NCBI GenBank assembly: GCA_035542775.1
Contig: DATKKX010000507.1
Location: forward strand, 1-52,484
Direction: 5' to 3'
Length of the DNA stretch: 52,484 nt
Source: DATKKX01 sp035542775
GTDB taxonomy: Bacteria; Planctomycetota; Phycisphaerae; UBA1845; UTPLA1
The notes beneath the pieces are model-generated. The model saw only the letters and a list, made by a program, of their open reading frames with translations, was not told the DNA's origin and did no database searches. This document shows positions 1 through 8,246 of the stretch, one piece after another. A program made the position numbers and the translations under genes. The stretch's first letter is position 1, and each line of letters starts with the position of its first letter.

Positions 1-2747
1 GAGGCCGGCAGCAGACGGTAGATGCCGTTTAGCGGGCTGGTGAACAATGGATCGGCGTTCTTGTTGCCGGCGCCCGTCCAGCCGCCTTGAACGTCGGAGT
101 AGCTGATGCTGGCGGTACCGGCGGAGATGTAGATTTCCTGGGGGCCGTCGCCCCAGAGGATAGAGTTGGCGCCGATCACGCTGGAGGACGAGCAGTATAT
201 GCCGCCGCCGTAGCCGGCGGAGCTTCCGACGGCCGCATTGCCGCTGATGGTGCAGTTAGTCAACCTCAGGGTGGATGAGGAGGCGCAGTGCACGCCGCCG
301 CCCTGGTTGGACGCACCGCCGCTGGCGGTGTTGCGGTCGATCGTGCAGTTGATCATCCGCATCTCGGAATGCGAGCATGCTACGCCGCCGCCGTGGAACG
401 TACTGTTGAGGCTGATCGTGCAATTGGTCAGCGTCAGGCTGGAGGAGGAGCAATACATGCCGCCGCCATAGCTGGCATAGTTGTCCGTAATCGTGTTTCC
501 GCTGATGGTGCAGTCGGTCAGCGTCAGGCTGGAGGAAGAGCAGTACAGACCGCCGCCGAAGCAGGAGTAGCTGCCGCCGGCGGTGTTGCTGCTGATGGTG
601 CAGTCGGTCAGCTTCGGCCTGGAGGCATAGCAGAACACGCCGCCGCCGTCGGATGCAGTGTTTCCGGTGATCGTGCAATGGGCCAACGTCGGGTTAGAGT
701 AGGTGGTGCAGTGCACGCCGCCGCCCTGGTAGCCATGGTTCAAGGTGAATGTGCAGTGGCTCAGTGTGGGGCTGGAGAAGCACTCGCACGCCACTCCGCC
801 TCCCGCGTAGGCCACGTCGCCATTGCGGATGGTGAAGCCCTCCACCGCGCAACCGGGCGTCTCGCCGCTGTGGAAGTAGAATCCCCGTCCCGCGCCCTGG
901 CAGTCGATGATGCACGCAGCCGGATCCCCGCCGGCGCTGCGCAGGGCGATCGTCTTGCCCTGGAAGTCCAGATCCCTGTTCCCCGCGCCTGCGTATACCC
1001 CGTCGGCCACCGAGATGCAATCGTACGGGGCGGCGGCATCGATTGCCCCCTGGATGGTCGCGTGGTCCGACGGCACATGACGGAGGGCCCCGAGATGGAA
1101 GGTCACCGGGACGTATTGGGGGCTGTTTGCCGCCGGCACCGCGGAAACCGTCAATATGCAGGAATAGTCTCCCATCGCCAGCCCGGTCGGATCGATGGAC
1201 AGCGATATCGAGTCGATTTCCTGCTGGCAGCCGCCGCTCGGTGGATCCACGCTCAGCCAGGGGCAATCCGTCTCAACCTGCCATGCTAAGGCGGCGCCGC
1301 TGGTGCTGCGAATCGACAACGTCTGGATGACGGCGTTCGGGTCGCCGGCGTAGGTAAAGGCATCGATCGGGCGCGGCGAGAGGGCGATCGAGGGGACGGT
1401 CGGGTTGAGCTCATAGGCCCCCATGTCGGCGACGGCATGCCCGTCGGCATTGCCGTCCAGCGGACGTGTATTGCCTTCGGCATCCGGGGATGGCAGACCT
1501 CCCGTGGGACTGTTGGTTCCCGCGTCGATACAGGGCGAGCCCGACACCAGGTGGAAGTCATCGGCAAAGGCGAATCCAGGATCGGCATTGATGTTGCCCG
1601 AGCCGGTATAGCCGCCCTGGACGTCGCAATAGGTGATGGCGGGCGAGCCGGAGGGCACGTAGATTTCCTGGTTCGGCATGTCACCCCACAGGATGCAGTT
1701 GGCCAGCCTCGGGGTTGCGGCGTCGCAGTATAAGCCTCCGCCGTAGGAAAGGCCGGTGACAATCCTGTTTCCGGTGATCGTGCAGTTGACGATCGTGGGG
1801 CCGGACGAAGAGGTGCACGCCACGCCGGCGCCGCCATAGCCGGCCGCGTTTCCGTCGATCAGGCAATTGACCAGCCTGGCGTTGGCAAGGGGATTGCCGC
1901 AGTGCACACCGCCGCCGATGTTTGCCGTGTTCGCGTCGATGCGGCAGTTGGTCAGCGTGGGGCTGGAATTGGTGTAGCAGCAAACGCCGCCGCCGGAGCC
2001 GTCCGTCGTGTTCGCGGTGATGCGGCAGTTGACGAGTGTCGGGTTGGAGCTTGTGCAATAGAGGCCGCCCCCGTACTCCGCGGCGGCATTTCCGATGATC
2101 GTGCAGTTGCTCAAGGTCGGGCCGGCAGAGTTGACGCAGTACAGTCCGCCGCCGCAGTGAGCTGCCGTGTTCCCGGTGATGGTGCAATCGGTCAGCGTCG
2201 GGCTGGCGGCCGAGCAGTATATGCCGCCTCCGTGGTAAGCGCCCAGGTTGCCGCTGATGGTGCAGTTGATCAGCGTCGGGCGGGACGATGACGAGCAATA
2301 TACGCCGCCGCCGAAGTGGCCGCCGGGATCGGTTGGCGTCACGCTGCCGTTTCGGATGGTGAAGCCGCGAACTTCCGCCACGGAGGTTTCTCCGCTATGG
2401 AAGAAGAATCCTCGCCCGCTGCCCTGGCAGTCGATGATGCAGGTCGCCGGATCGTCGCCGGCGCTGCGGAGCTTCAGGGTCTTGCCGCCGAAGTCGAGGT
2501 TCTGGTTGCCGGTGCCTGCATAGATGCCATCCGCTACGACGATCTCATCGGGTGGCGAGGCATTGGCTGCTGCGGCGTTAATCGCGTCCTGAATCCTGCA
2601 GAAGGGGTCGGCCGGTGTGCCTGAGCCCGGCCCCGGGCTGTTGGCCGCATCTACATACCAGATGGTCTGGCCGCCGGCGGTCGGGAGGAAGACTGTGAAA
2701 GCGATGAAAGTGACTGCCAGAATCGGTCGGAATCCACGAGTCATCAT
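1..2747 (-). CDS. Large secreted right-handed beta-helix protein with BACON-like domain (3' end outside window)
   Basis: The frame is open from ATG 2747 to the window edge (at least 915 residues), so the C-terminus is missing. Residues 1-26 form a signal peptide (hydrophobic ILAVTFIAFTVFL stretch, then TAGGQ). The body is built of many roughly 25-residue coils of the pattern GGGxYC-SSSxPTLxNCTIxGN, typical of right-handed parallel beta-helix surface proteins (choice-of-anchor-Q-like). There are two beta-helix modules, each opening with a matching segment (CIIDCQGxGRGF, FHSGET, GFTIRNG). Between them is an Ig-like stretch with WLSVDPPSGG, resembling a BACON domain. A GGGGAGGAGAG ribosome binding site precedes the tandem ATG-ATG. 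Likely exported and involved in adhesion or polysaccharide contact; the substrate is unknown. The architecture is well supported, the function is not. Confidence 0.85.
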   Translation of the reverse strand, partial: MMTRGFRPILAVTFIAFTVFLPTAGGQTIWYVDAANSPGPGSGTPADPFCRIQDAINAAAANASPPDEIVVADGIYAGTGNQNLDFGGKTLKLRSAGDDPATCIIDCQGSGRGFFFHSGETSVAEVRGFTIRNGSVTPTDPGGHFGGGVYCSSSSRPTLINCTISGNLGAYHGGGIYCSAASPTLTDCTITGNTAAHCGGGLYCVNSAGPTLSNCTIIGNAAAEYGGGLYCTSSNPTLVNCRITANTTDGSGGGVCCYTNSSPTLTNCRIDANTANIGGGVHCGNPLANARLVNCLIDGNAAGYGGAGVACTSSSGPTIVNCTITGNRIVTGLSYGGGLYCDAATPRLANCILWGDMPNQEIYVPSGSPAITYCDVQGGYTGSGNINADPGFAFADDFHLVSGSPCIDAGTNSPTGGLPSPDAEGNTRPLDGNADGHAVADMGAYELNPTVPSIALSPRPIDAFTYAGDPNAVIQTLSIRSTSGAALAWQVETDCPWLSVDPPSGGCQQEIDSISLSIDPTGLAMGDYSCILTVSAVPAANSPQYVPVTFHLGALRHVPSDHATIQGAIDAAAPYDCISVADGVYAGAGNRDLDFQGKTIALRSAGGDPAACIIDCQGAGRGFYFHSGETPGCAVEGFTIRNGDVAYAGGGVACECFSSPTLSHCTFTLNHGYQGGGVHCTTYSNPTLAHCTITGNTASDGGGVFCYASRPKLTDCTISSNTAGGSYSCFGGGLYCSSSSLTLTDCTISGNTITDNYASYGGGMYCSSSSLTLTNCTISLNSTFHGGGVACSHSEMRMINCTIDRNTASGGASNQGGGVHCASSSTLRLTNCTISGNAAVGSSAGYGGGIYCSSSSVIGANSILWGDGPQEIYISAGTASISYSDVQGGWTGAGNKNADPLFTSPLNGIYRLLPA

Positions 2748-2827
2748 CGCTCTCCTCCCCGCGCGTGCGCTGCCTTTCCGCCCCCGCGCCTGGAAACACA
2801 GGCGGGGCGGCAGATGCAGCAAATCTG

Positions 2828-2857
2828 ATTGTACCATGCCGCACAGGGATCATTCAA
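2828..2857 (-). promoter_or_regulatory. Candidate sigma-70-like promoter for the beta-helix gene
   Basis: On the minus strand TTGAAT (2857-2852) is followed after 18 bases by TACAAT (2833-2828), placing a start about 75 bases before ATG 2747. The rest of the 2748-2975 divergent gap contains a GC-rich inverted repeat around 2793-2815 and a weak TAGAAT (2935-2940) that could serve the sigma factor gene on the plus strand. Confidence 0.45.
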
Positions 2858-2975
2858 GATGCAGACGACCCATGGAAGGCTGGCATACGGTGTTTTTGTG
2901 CGACACATCCGACCGCCGATGCGCAAATAACAGGTAGAATCACCGGCGATTCGGGATTACTTCGAACGGAGTCCC

Positions 2976-3587
2976 ATGGACGAGGAAACTCAGCGCGAGT
3001 TGGCCGAGGGGCTGCGGCAGGGGAAGCGGGAGGCGTGGGTGCGCCTGTATGACGCCTACGCCGAGCGGCTGTGGCGGGATGTCGCCCGACTGACCGGGGC
3101 CCGGGCCGACGTGGTCGCGGACGTGGTTCAGGAGACTTTTCTCGCCGCGGCAAGAAACGCTCGGAGCTTCGATCCGCGGCGCGGGTCGCTATGGGCCTGG
3201 TTGTGGGGCATCACCCGCAAGCAGGCAGCCATGCAGCGGCGCCAGCAGGGCCGCTTCGACGCAATCAACATCGCCAGGCGATGGTGGCACGGCTTGAACG
3301 GACGGAAGGAGGACTGGGCGACGGGAGCTACCGAGGCGCCGGCCCAGGTCCTCGCCGCCCGCGAGCTGGCCACGCTGGTGAGAGCCACGCTGGCGGAGCT
3401 GCCCGGCGAATACCAGATGCTGCTGGCGGCCAAGTACATGGATGGGCGGGAGGCGGAGCAGATTGCCGGCGATCTCGCGAGCTCGCTGTCGGCGGTTCGC
3501 TCCAAGCTTGCCCGGGCGAGGCACGCCTTTCGTCGGAAGTTCTTGAGGATGACCCGCTCGGGATCGAGCGTTGAGGAGATGCGGTGA
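2976..3587 (+). CDS. ECF-family RNA polymerase sigma factor
   Basis: This 203-residue protein has the two-domain layout of extracytoplasmic-function sigma factors. Region 2 (about residues 17-95) includes AWVRLYDAYAERLW, the DVVQETFLAAARN motif that contacts the -10 element, and the SLWAWLWGITRKQA helix. Region 4 (about 120-190) includes LAELPGEYQMLLAAKYMDG and a helix-turn-helix around EQIAGDLASSLSAVRSKLARAR. Length and order fit the family. The stop overlaps the start of the next gene (ATGA at 3584-3587), so the downstream membrane protein is translationally coupled and is the likely partner that controls it. The target promoters are unknown. Confidence 0.92.
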   Translation: MDEETQRELAEGLRQGKREAWVRLYDAYAERLWRDVARLTGARADVVADVVQETFLAAARNARSFDPRRGSLWAWLWGITRKQAAMQRRQQGRFDAINIARRWWHGLNGRKEDWATGATEAPAQVLAARELATLVRATLAELPGEYQMLLAAKYMDGREAEQIAGDLASSLSAVRSKLARARHAFRRKFLRMTRSGSSVEEMR

Positions 3588-5080
3588 TGAACGCCAATCA
3601 AGACGACCGCACCGATGAACGTGAGGCATTGTTTTTCTCGGCGGCCGGCCAGGAAGCGGCCCCTCCCGATGAGGCCTTCCTGAAGCAGCTGCGCGAACAA
3701 TCAACCGAAGCATACATGGCCGCAGCGGCTGAAGTGCCGCCGCCGGCCAGGAGATACCGGATCATGAACGCCAAGACCTTGAAATGGTTCCTTCCCATTG
3801 CCGCCGCCGCCGCGATCGTGTTGCTGGCAGTGGGCAGTTGGCCGGGCGAAACGAAAGACTGCCGGGTGTATGCCATGGCGGATGTGCCCGATCTCTTACG
3901 CACGTCCAGAACGTTGCACATGAAGGGCGTGATGTACGTGCCGCCGATGGTCATGCCGGGCGAGAAGCAGGTCGCGGTCGATCTGGAGTCATGGTGGGAT
4001 TCCGCGAATTGCCGCTGGCGGCAGACTCACTACTCCTACAGCGTCGGGTCATCGGGGACTGACATCAAGCTGGGGGAGAACGTCTCCGACGGGGAGTACA
4101 CGATGAAGCTCAACAACACGGACAAGTCCGTGGAGTTCGAGAAGCTCGATGATTTTCGCCGGCTGCTGGAGTCGCGGCGGGCTTTCGATGACCTGGCGGT
4201 GCGTTTGGGGCAGGCGCGAACCACCAAGGGCTTCGCCAAGATCGGCGAGGAAGCCCTGCGGGGAGAGACGTTCGACGTGTGGGAGGGTGTATTTCACCCC
4301 GGCTACGGATCTTCTTACAAGGCCAAGTGGTGGCTGGCGCCGCGTTCGGGTCACATTGCCAGGGTTCAGATCTGGAGCCAGATGGAGGGGGCGTCGGATT
4401 GGAGCCCGACCATGGAGTATGAAGTGATTGAGAGGAATGTGGATCCGCCGCCCGGGGTTTTCAATACCAGTCCGCCGGTCGGTTACGCGCTGCTCAATAC
4501 CAAGGAGACTGCCGTGGTTCCGGAATTGCAGGTGCAGGGCGGTGGCAGCGCCTGCAACATCTCATACGTCGGGCACATCGCGTTCGAGCTGGGCAGCGAC
4601 GCGATCATCCTGGGCTGGAGCAGCGCGGACGCGAATGCCACGGAATCCCAAGCCGACCTCTTCTCCGATCTCAAGTTTGGCGGCTCGATCCCCAAAGTGC
4701 CGTTTGAAGTCTGCACTCTCCGGAGGGTCTTCCAGGACGAGCAGGTGAGATACAGGGGTCGGCATCTAGCCTATACGCAGACAGGCGACCGCTACCATGA
4801 ATGGGCCTTGTATGTGGCCGACCGCGAGCCGCCTTCAACCGAGACCCTCAACTGCATCAACATTGAACAACGCTACAACGCGCCCCTGGACAACCGCTGG
4901 ACGATCCTGGCGATGGGGATCAGCGATCCCATCTCCATCGGTTCCGGTGATTTCGATACCTTGGTCCGCGGGGCGATGGCCGAGCTGTCCGACGGCAAGA
5001 CGGCGCCGGCGGAGGTGACGTATGAGAACGTCATGCGGCTGATCGAGGAAGCTCGCGCGGCGCGGAAGGCCAAGGAATAG
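3584..5080 (+). CDS. Single-pass membrane protein coupled to the ECF sigma factor, putative anti-sigma or sensor
   Basis: The 498-residue protein has a polar N-terminal segment (1-65) with a Pro/Ala-rich linker, one membrane segment at about 66-86 (WFLPIAAAAAIVLLAVGSW), and a large extracytoplasmic domain of about 410 residues. Near its start the outer domain has a stretch (TLHMKGVMYVP, then a Trp-containing strand) reminiscent of LolA-type lipoprotein-sorting folds, but similarity is weak. The short cytoplasmic part lacks the HxxxCxxC zinc anti-sigma motif. The ATGA overlap with the sigma gene and the topology argue for a regulatory partner that senses something outside the membrane. Calling it an anti-sigma factor is inference from position and topology only. 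Confidence 0.75.
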   Translation: MMNANQDDRTDEREALFFSAAGQEAAPPDEAFLKQLREQSTEAYMAAAAEVPPPARRYRIMNAKTLKWFLPIAAAAAIVLLAVGSWPGETKDCRVYAMADVPDLLRTSRTLHMKGVMYVPPMVMPGEKQVAVDLESWWDSANCRWRQTHYSYSVGSSGTDIKLGENVSDGEYTMKLNNTDKSVEFEKLDDFRRLLESRRAFDDLAVRLGQARTTKGFAKIGEEALRGETFDVWEGVFHPGYGSSYKAKWWLAPRSGHIARVQIWSQMEGASDWSPTMEYEVIERNVDPPPGVFNTSPPVGYALLNTKETAVVPELQVQGGGSACNISYVGHIAFELGSDAIILGWSSADANATESQADLFSDLKFGGSIPKVPFEVCTLRRVFQDEQVRYRGRHLAYTQTGDRYHEWALYVADREPPSTETLNCINIEQRYNAPLDNRWTILAMGISDPISIGSGDFDTLVRGAMAELSDGKTAPAEVTYENVMRLIEEARAARKAKE

Positions 5081-5128
5081 GTTTCCCGCGAGTTATTTTG
5101 AGCATCGGTGCTTCGCCGCACCGAGTGT

Positions 5129-5148
5129 GGCCGACGCCCTCGTCGGCC
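5129..5148. repeat. GGCCGACG-CCCT-CGTCGGCC hairpin in a convergent gap
   Basis: A perfect 8-bp stem with a 4-base loop lies between two convergent genes (5080 and 5282). A second imperfect hairpin (CGGTGC/GCACCG) sits just before it around 5105-5123. There is no T-run, so it is either a factor-assisted stop or a dispersed palindrome. The remainder of 5081-5281 shows no gene. Confidence 0.4.
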
Positions 5149-5281
5149 CCACGTCGCGACAGATGCGCGACTCTCGAAACGTCGGCAGGGTCGGCACTAT
5201 CTCGCAAGGTTGTTCGTCCCGGCAGGACTTACCGCGATTTCGCGAAGAACACCGGGCCCCGGTGCTGACAACGCACAGCCA

Positions 5282-6853
5282 TCACTGCACGACCTCGACG
5301 GTGTTTTCGAGCTCGATTCGCTTCGACCAGGTGGCGCCAGCGGGGATGAGCGGCGTGCCGTCGGATTGCCAGAGCGCGTCGGCCCCCATCGCCTTGTGCG
5401 GGCCGGCGACGAGCCAGACGATTGCACGGATGCGGCATGGGCCGGGCTTGTCGATGTAGAAACTCGCCGCGGCCGGTTCATGCCTGCTGTCACCCATATC
5501 ATTGGTGAATACATTCCGGTCGCAGCGCGCCACGGCCTCGGAGGAGTCGTCCTTGAAGAAGCCGCCGAAGTACACCAGGGTGACGTCTGTGAGAGAGGCA
5601 AGATCCCAATAGTACGTGTGCTTGTACGTTTTCAACCCGACTGCTAGGCTCTCTCCGATCTTCACGCTGGTAGGGGCGATCAGTGATATGTCGAACTCTT
5701 CGCGGTAGTACCGGTCGACCAACTCCGCGGGCAGCCTTCGCGCGGCGATCATGGCGGCAAACCAGCAATTACCATACCCCGCCATCCATCGGTCCGACTG
5801 CCGAACTGCCAGGAGTCGTTCGGCAAGCTCGATTTCCTGTTCGCGGGTCAAAGATCTCTGTTGAATCGCGGCCCATTGTTCGTTGCCATTCTTGCCGTAC
5901 GGCGGCGTCATAGCCCGAATGAGGGAGTCCGTGGGGAGCGACGAGTACAGCGGTCCTCGCCACGAGTAATCGCCCCACGACAAGCCAAAGATGCTTGCCA
6001 CCAGCAGCACCCCCAACACGATCGTCCACGGTCTGCGGACGCGGTCGCGGTAGACCGTGCCGCCCGCGTTCAGCCAGGCTTCGCCGCACTCGGGGCAACG
6101 ATGAGGGTTGATCCCCTGCGGGGCATACTGGTAGCCGCACTTTGTGCAGTAAACGCCTTCGTCCAGACGATGCCCCCGCCAGCCCCAGGCCATGAGCGTG
6201 AAGCCGGCGAGCAAGAGAAACAAAGGGAAAAGCTCCAGAAGCGTAGCGAGTGCACTTCCGCCGCGGAAAGGGGCCATGGCCAGCCTGTCGAGCAGAAGAA
6301 CCGGAACGCTGAAGATGATGCCGAAAGCCAGTAAGGAAAGAGCACGGGCGACCATACCGACATTCAATCGATGGAGGTCTGCCCCCCGCCCACTGGGATC
6401 ATCCTTCATGATCCGTCGCAGTTGGGCTGGGGCCTCGGTTGGATTCAGGGCGTACGCCTCCCAGAATCGTCGCAGCGCTTGCGGCGTGTAGCGTCCATCA
6501 CAGCACCGGCAGGTGGGATCGTTTTCGATCACAACCAGCGGTTCGAGGCAGGATGGGCATACCAGACCGTTATGCAGTGGGATCAGGCGATGAATTTGTG
6601 TCTCTACTCGCCATTGCCGAACGGTCATGCAGGCCTTCACAAGAAAGACTGCGGCCGAGCACAAAGCGATGGGCCTGAGTAGATCATCGAGAAATGTGCG
6701 CCTCGGAATAGCCGGACTGTTGGAGGCCGTGTGCCAGATAACCAGGGGGACCATCAGCGCGATCAACAGCATCACCACGGTGTTGAAGGACGATTGGTCC
6801 ATCCTCTTGCGCTGAGCGAGATCCCAGGCGTTGTATGGCTCTCTCCAGTCCAC
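5282..6853 (-). CDS. Multi-pass membrane protein with two zinc ribbons, unknown function
   Basis: I chose GTG 6853 as the start (523 residues) because GAGAGGAGGA lies just upstream; the open frame continues to 6946 but without a ribosome binding site. Two N-terminal membrane segments are followed by a first Cys-rich site (CPSCLEPL...CRCC), two more membrane segments (ALSLLAFGIIFSVPVLLL and LFPLFLLLAGFTLMAWG), a second zinc ribbon (CTKCGYQYAPQG...CPEC), another membrane segment (TIVLGVLLVASIFGLSW), and an outer domain of about 220 residues with a lipase- or lectin-like look but no motif I can name. Zinc-ribbon membrane proteins of this style are common in planctomycetes. Convergent with the sigma/partner pair; no operon partner seen. 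Confidence 0.75.
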   Translation of the reverse strand: MDWREPYNAWDLAQRKRMDQSSFNTVVMLLIALMVPLVIWHTASNSPAIPRRTFLDDLLRPIALCSAAVFLVKACMTVRQWRVETQIHRLIPLHNGLVCPSCLEPLVVIENDPTCRCCDGRYTPQALRRFWEAYALNPTEAPAQLRRIMKDDPSGRGADLHRLNVGMVARALSLLAFGIIFSVPVLLLDRLAMAPFRGGSALATLLELFPLFLLLAGFTLMAWGWRGHRLDEGVYCTKCGYQYAPQGINPHRCPECGEAWLNAGGTVYRDRVRRPWTIVLGVLLVASIFGLSWGDYSWRGPLYSSLPTDSLIRAMTPPYGKNGNEQWAAIQQRSLTREQEIELAERLLAVRQSDRWMAGYGNCWFAAMIAARRLPAELVDRYYREEFDISLIAPTSVKIGESLAVGLKTYKHTYYWDLASLTDVTLVYFGGFFKDDSSEAVARCDRNVFTNDMGDSRHEPAAASFYIDKPGPCRIRAIVWLVAGPHKAMGADALWQSDGTPLIPAGATWSKRIELENTVEVVQ

Positions 6854-7094
6854 GCTGGTCCTCCTCTCGATGTGGGACACCGCGGAGCTGCCGTTGAGGC
6901 ACTTTGTCGACGGCCGGACATGACGGCCCACATTCGCAAGCGGCAAGCGGATGAACGTGCCCGCGCAGTCACGGTTCGTGAGCAGATCGCGGACCGCCGT
7001 CCTTCGGGGTCCGGTGTTCGTTTCTGCTCCCTTCTACAGGTGGCCTTTTCGAGGGTTGCGGGTTGCGTCGCGACATGGTCTTCGCCAATAGAAA

Positions 7095-7136
7095 AGCCCG
7101 CGGTGGATGCGGCAGGCGCCGCCTAGACCGCGGGCT
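7095..7136 (-). terminator. Rho-independent terminator of the ankyrin gene
   Basis: AGCCCGCGGT (7095-7104) pairs perfectly with ACCGCGGGCT (7127-7136), with a further GGCAGGCGCC-type inner pairing. Read on the minus strand it is followed by TTTTC. It lies about 20 bases beyond the stop of the ankyrin gene. The remaining 6854-7094 stretch shows no gene. Confidence 0.75.
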
Positions 7137-7157
7137 CTCTTTCACTCTCGATCGGGC

Positions 7158-8162
7158 TTATTCAACCGCCCCGTGCTCTCGCAGCAGCTTGGCCAGTTGG
7201 TCGCGCTTCTTCTCAACGGCGAGCTTGAGCGGCGTCTTGCCGGCGGCGTCCTTGGCGTTCACGTCGGCGCCGTGGGCCAGCAGCGCTTCGGCCACGCCGG
7301 TCATCAGCGCGTCGACTTCCTTCTCCTCGGGTCCCTCGGACGCGGCGACATGCAGCGGCGTCATCCCGCGTACGTTCCTGGCGTTGACATCGGCCTTGGC
7401 GGCGATGAGCTGCTCCGCCGCATCCTTGCGGAATCGCAAGGCGGCGAGGTGCAGTGGGGTGTTGCCTTCCTGGTCGGTGGCCTTGACGGACGCGCCTTTC
7501 GCCAGCAGCCAGGCGATGGCCTCTTTCTGATTGCCCATCGCGGCGAAGTGCAGCGGCGTGCGGCCGTTGGAGTCTTTGGCGCTGACATCGGCTCCTTTGG
7601 CGGCGAGCAGGTCCAGCATCTCCGTCCGGCCCTTCAGCGCGGCGACGTGCAGCGGGGTCATGCTGGCGGCATCGGTCGCCCTCACATCGGCCCCGTTGTC
7701 CAGCAGCAGCGCGGTCAGGGCCTTGCGCTTGGCGGCGTCCGCTTCAGTGTTCTGGCCGGCGAATGCCGCCACGTGCAGCGCTGTGTCGCCGTCGCGGTTC
7801 CTGGCGTTGATGTCGGCACCGGCTTTGAGCAGCAGTTCGGCGGAATCGGCGCGGAGCGAATCCGCGGCGATGTGCAGCGGCCGGGCCTGGCGTTCGTCTG
7901 CTGCGTTCACATTGGCGCCCTTGCTCAACAGGAACTGGACCACAGCGGGGTCTTTGGCCAGCACGGCCGCGTGCAGGGCGGTCTGGCCTTCTTTCGACTT
8001 GGCGTTGACCAGGTCGGGGGAGGCCGACAGCATGGACTTCACCCCGGCCAGATCCCCTGCCATGACCGCCTCGTGAAAGTCCTTCACCTGGTCCGCGAAG
8101 CTGACGGTACCGCCGCAGAGCAGCATTGCCGCGGCAATTGTAAATACCAGCGATTTCTTCAT
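7158..8162 (-). CDS. Secreted ankyrin-repeat protein
   Basis: Starting at ATG 8162 gives 334 residues opening with a classical signal peptide (MKKSLVFTIAAAMLLCGG, cleavage near SFA-DQ). An in-frame start at 8195 would add 11 residues before the signal. About eight ankyrin repeats of roughly 33 residues follow, with repeated cores such as GxTPLHxAA and LLxxGADVNAx. No other domain is present, so the protein is a periplasmic or extracellular protein-interaction scaffold. It lies 84 bases downstream of the carboxypeptidase gene on the same strand and could be its operon partner, ending at the 7095-7136 terminator. The binding partner is unknown. Confidence 0.88.
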   Translation of the reverse strand: MKKSLVFTIAAAMLLCGGTVSFADQVKDFHEAVMAGDLAGVKSMLSASPDLVNAKSKEGQTALHAAVLAKDPAVVQFLLSKGANVNAADERQARPLHIAADSLRADSAELLLKAGADINARNRDGDTALHVAAFAGQNTEADAAKRKALTALLLDNGADVRATDAASMTPLHVAALKGRTEMLDLLAAKGADVSAKDSNGRTPLHFAAMGNQKEAIAWLLAKGASVKATDQEGNTPLHLAALRFRKDAAEQLIAAKADVNARNVRGMTPLHVAASEGPEEKEVDALMTGVAEALLAHGADVNAKDAAGKTPLKLAVEKKRDQLAKLLREHGAVE

Positions 8163-8246
8163 GACTATTCTCGCTATTGGTGAGCGGTTGAACATCGTAT
8201 TCCCGCTTGGTTAGTCTCGTTCCTCACGCGTTTCCACGACCACGGT

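Noticed and set aside
87..2300. Regular repeats every 75-110 bases that could suggest CRISPR or tandem DNA repeats
   Set aside because: Spacing is irregular and the repeats translate on the minus strand into beta-helix coils (GGGxYC, NCTI); they are protein repeats.
7107..8183. 358-codon plus-strand frame across the ankyrin gene
   Set aside because: It is the antisense of ankyrin repeats and has no ribosome binding site or independent motif.
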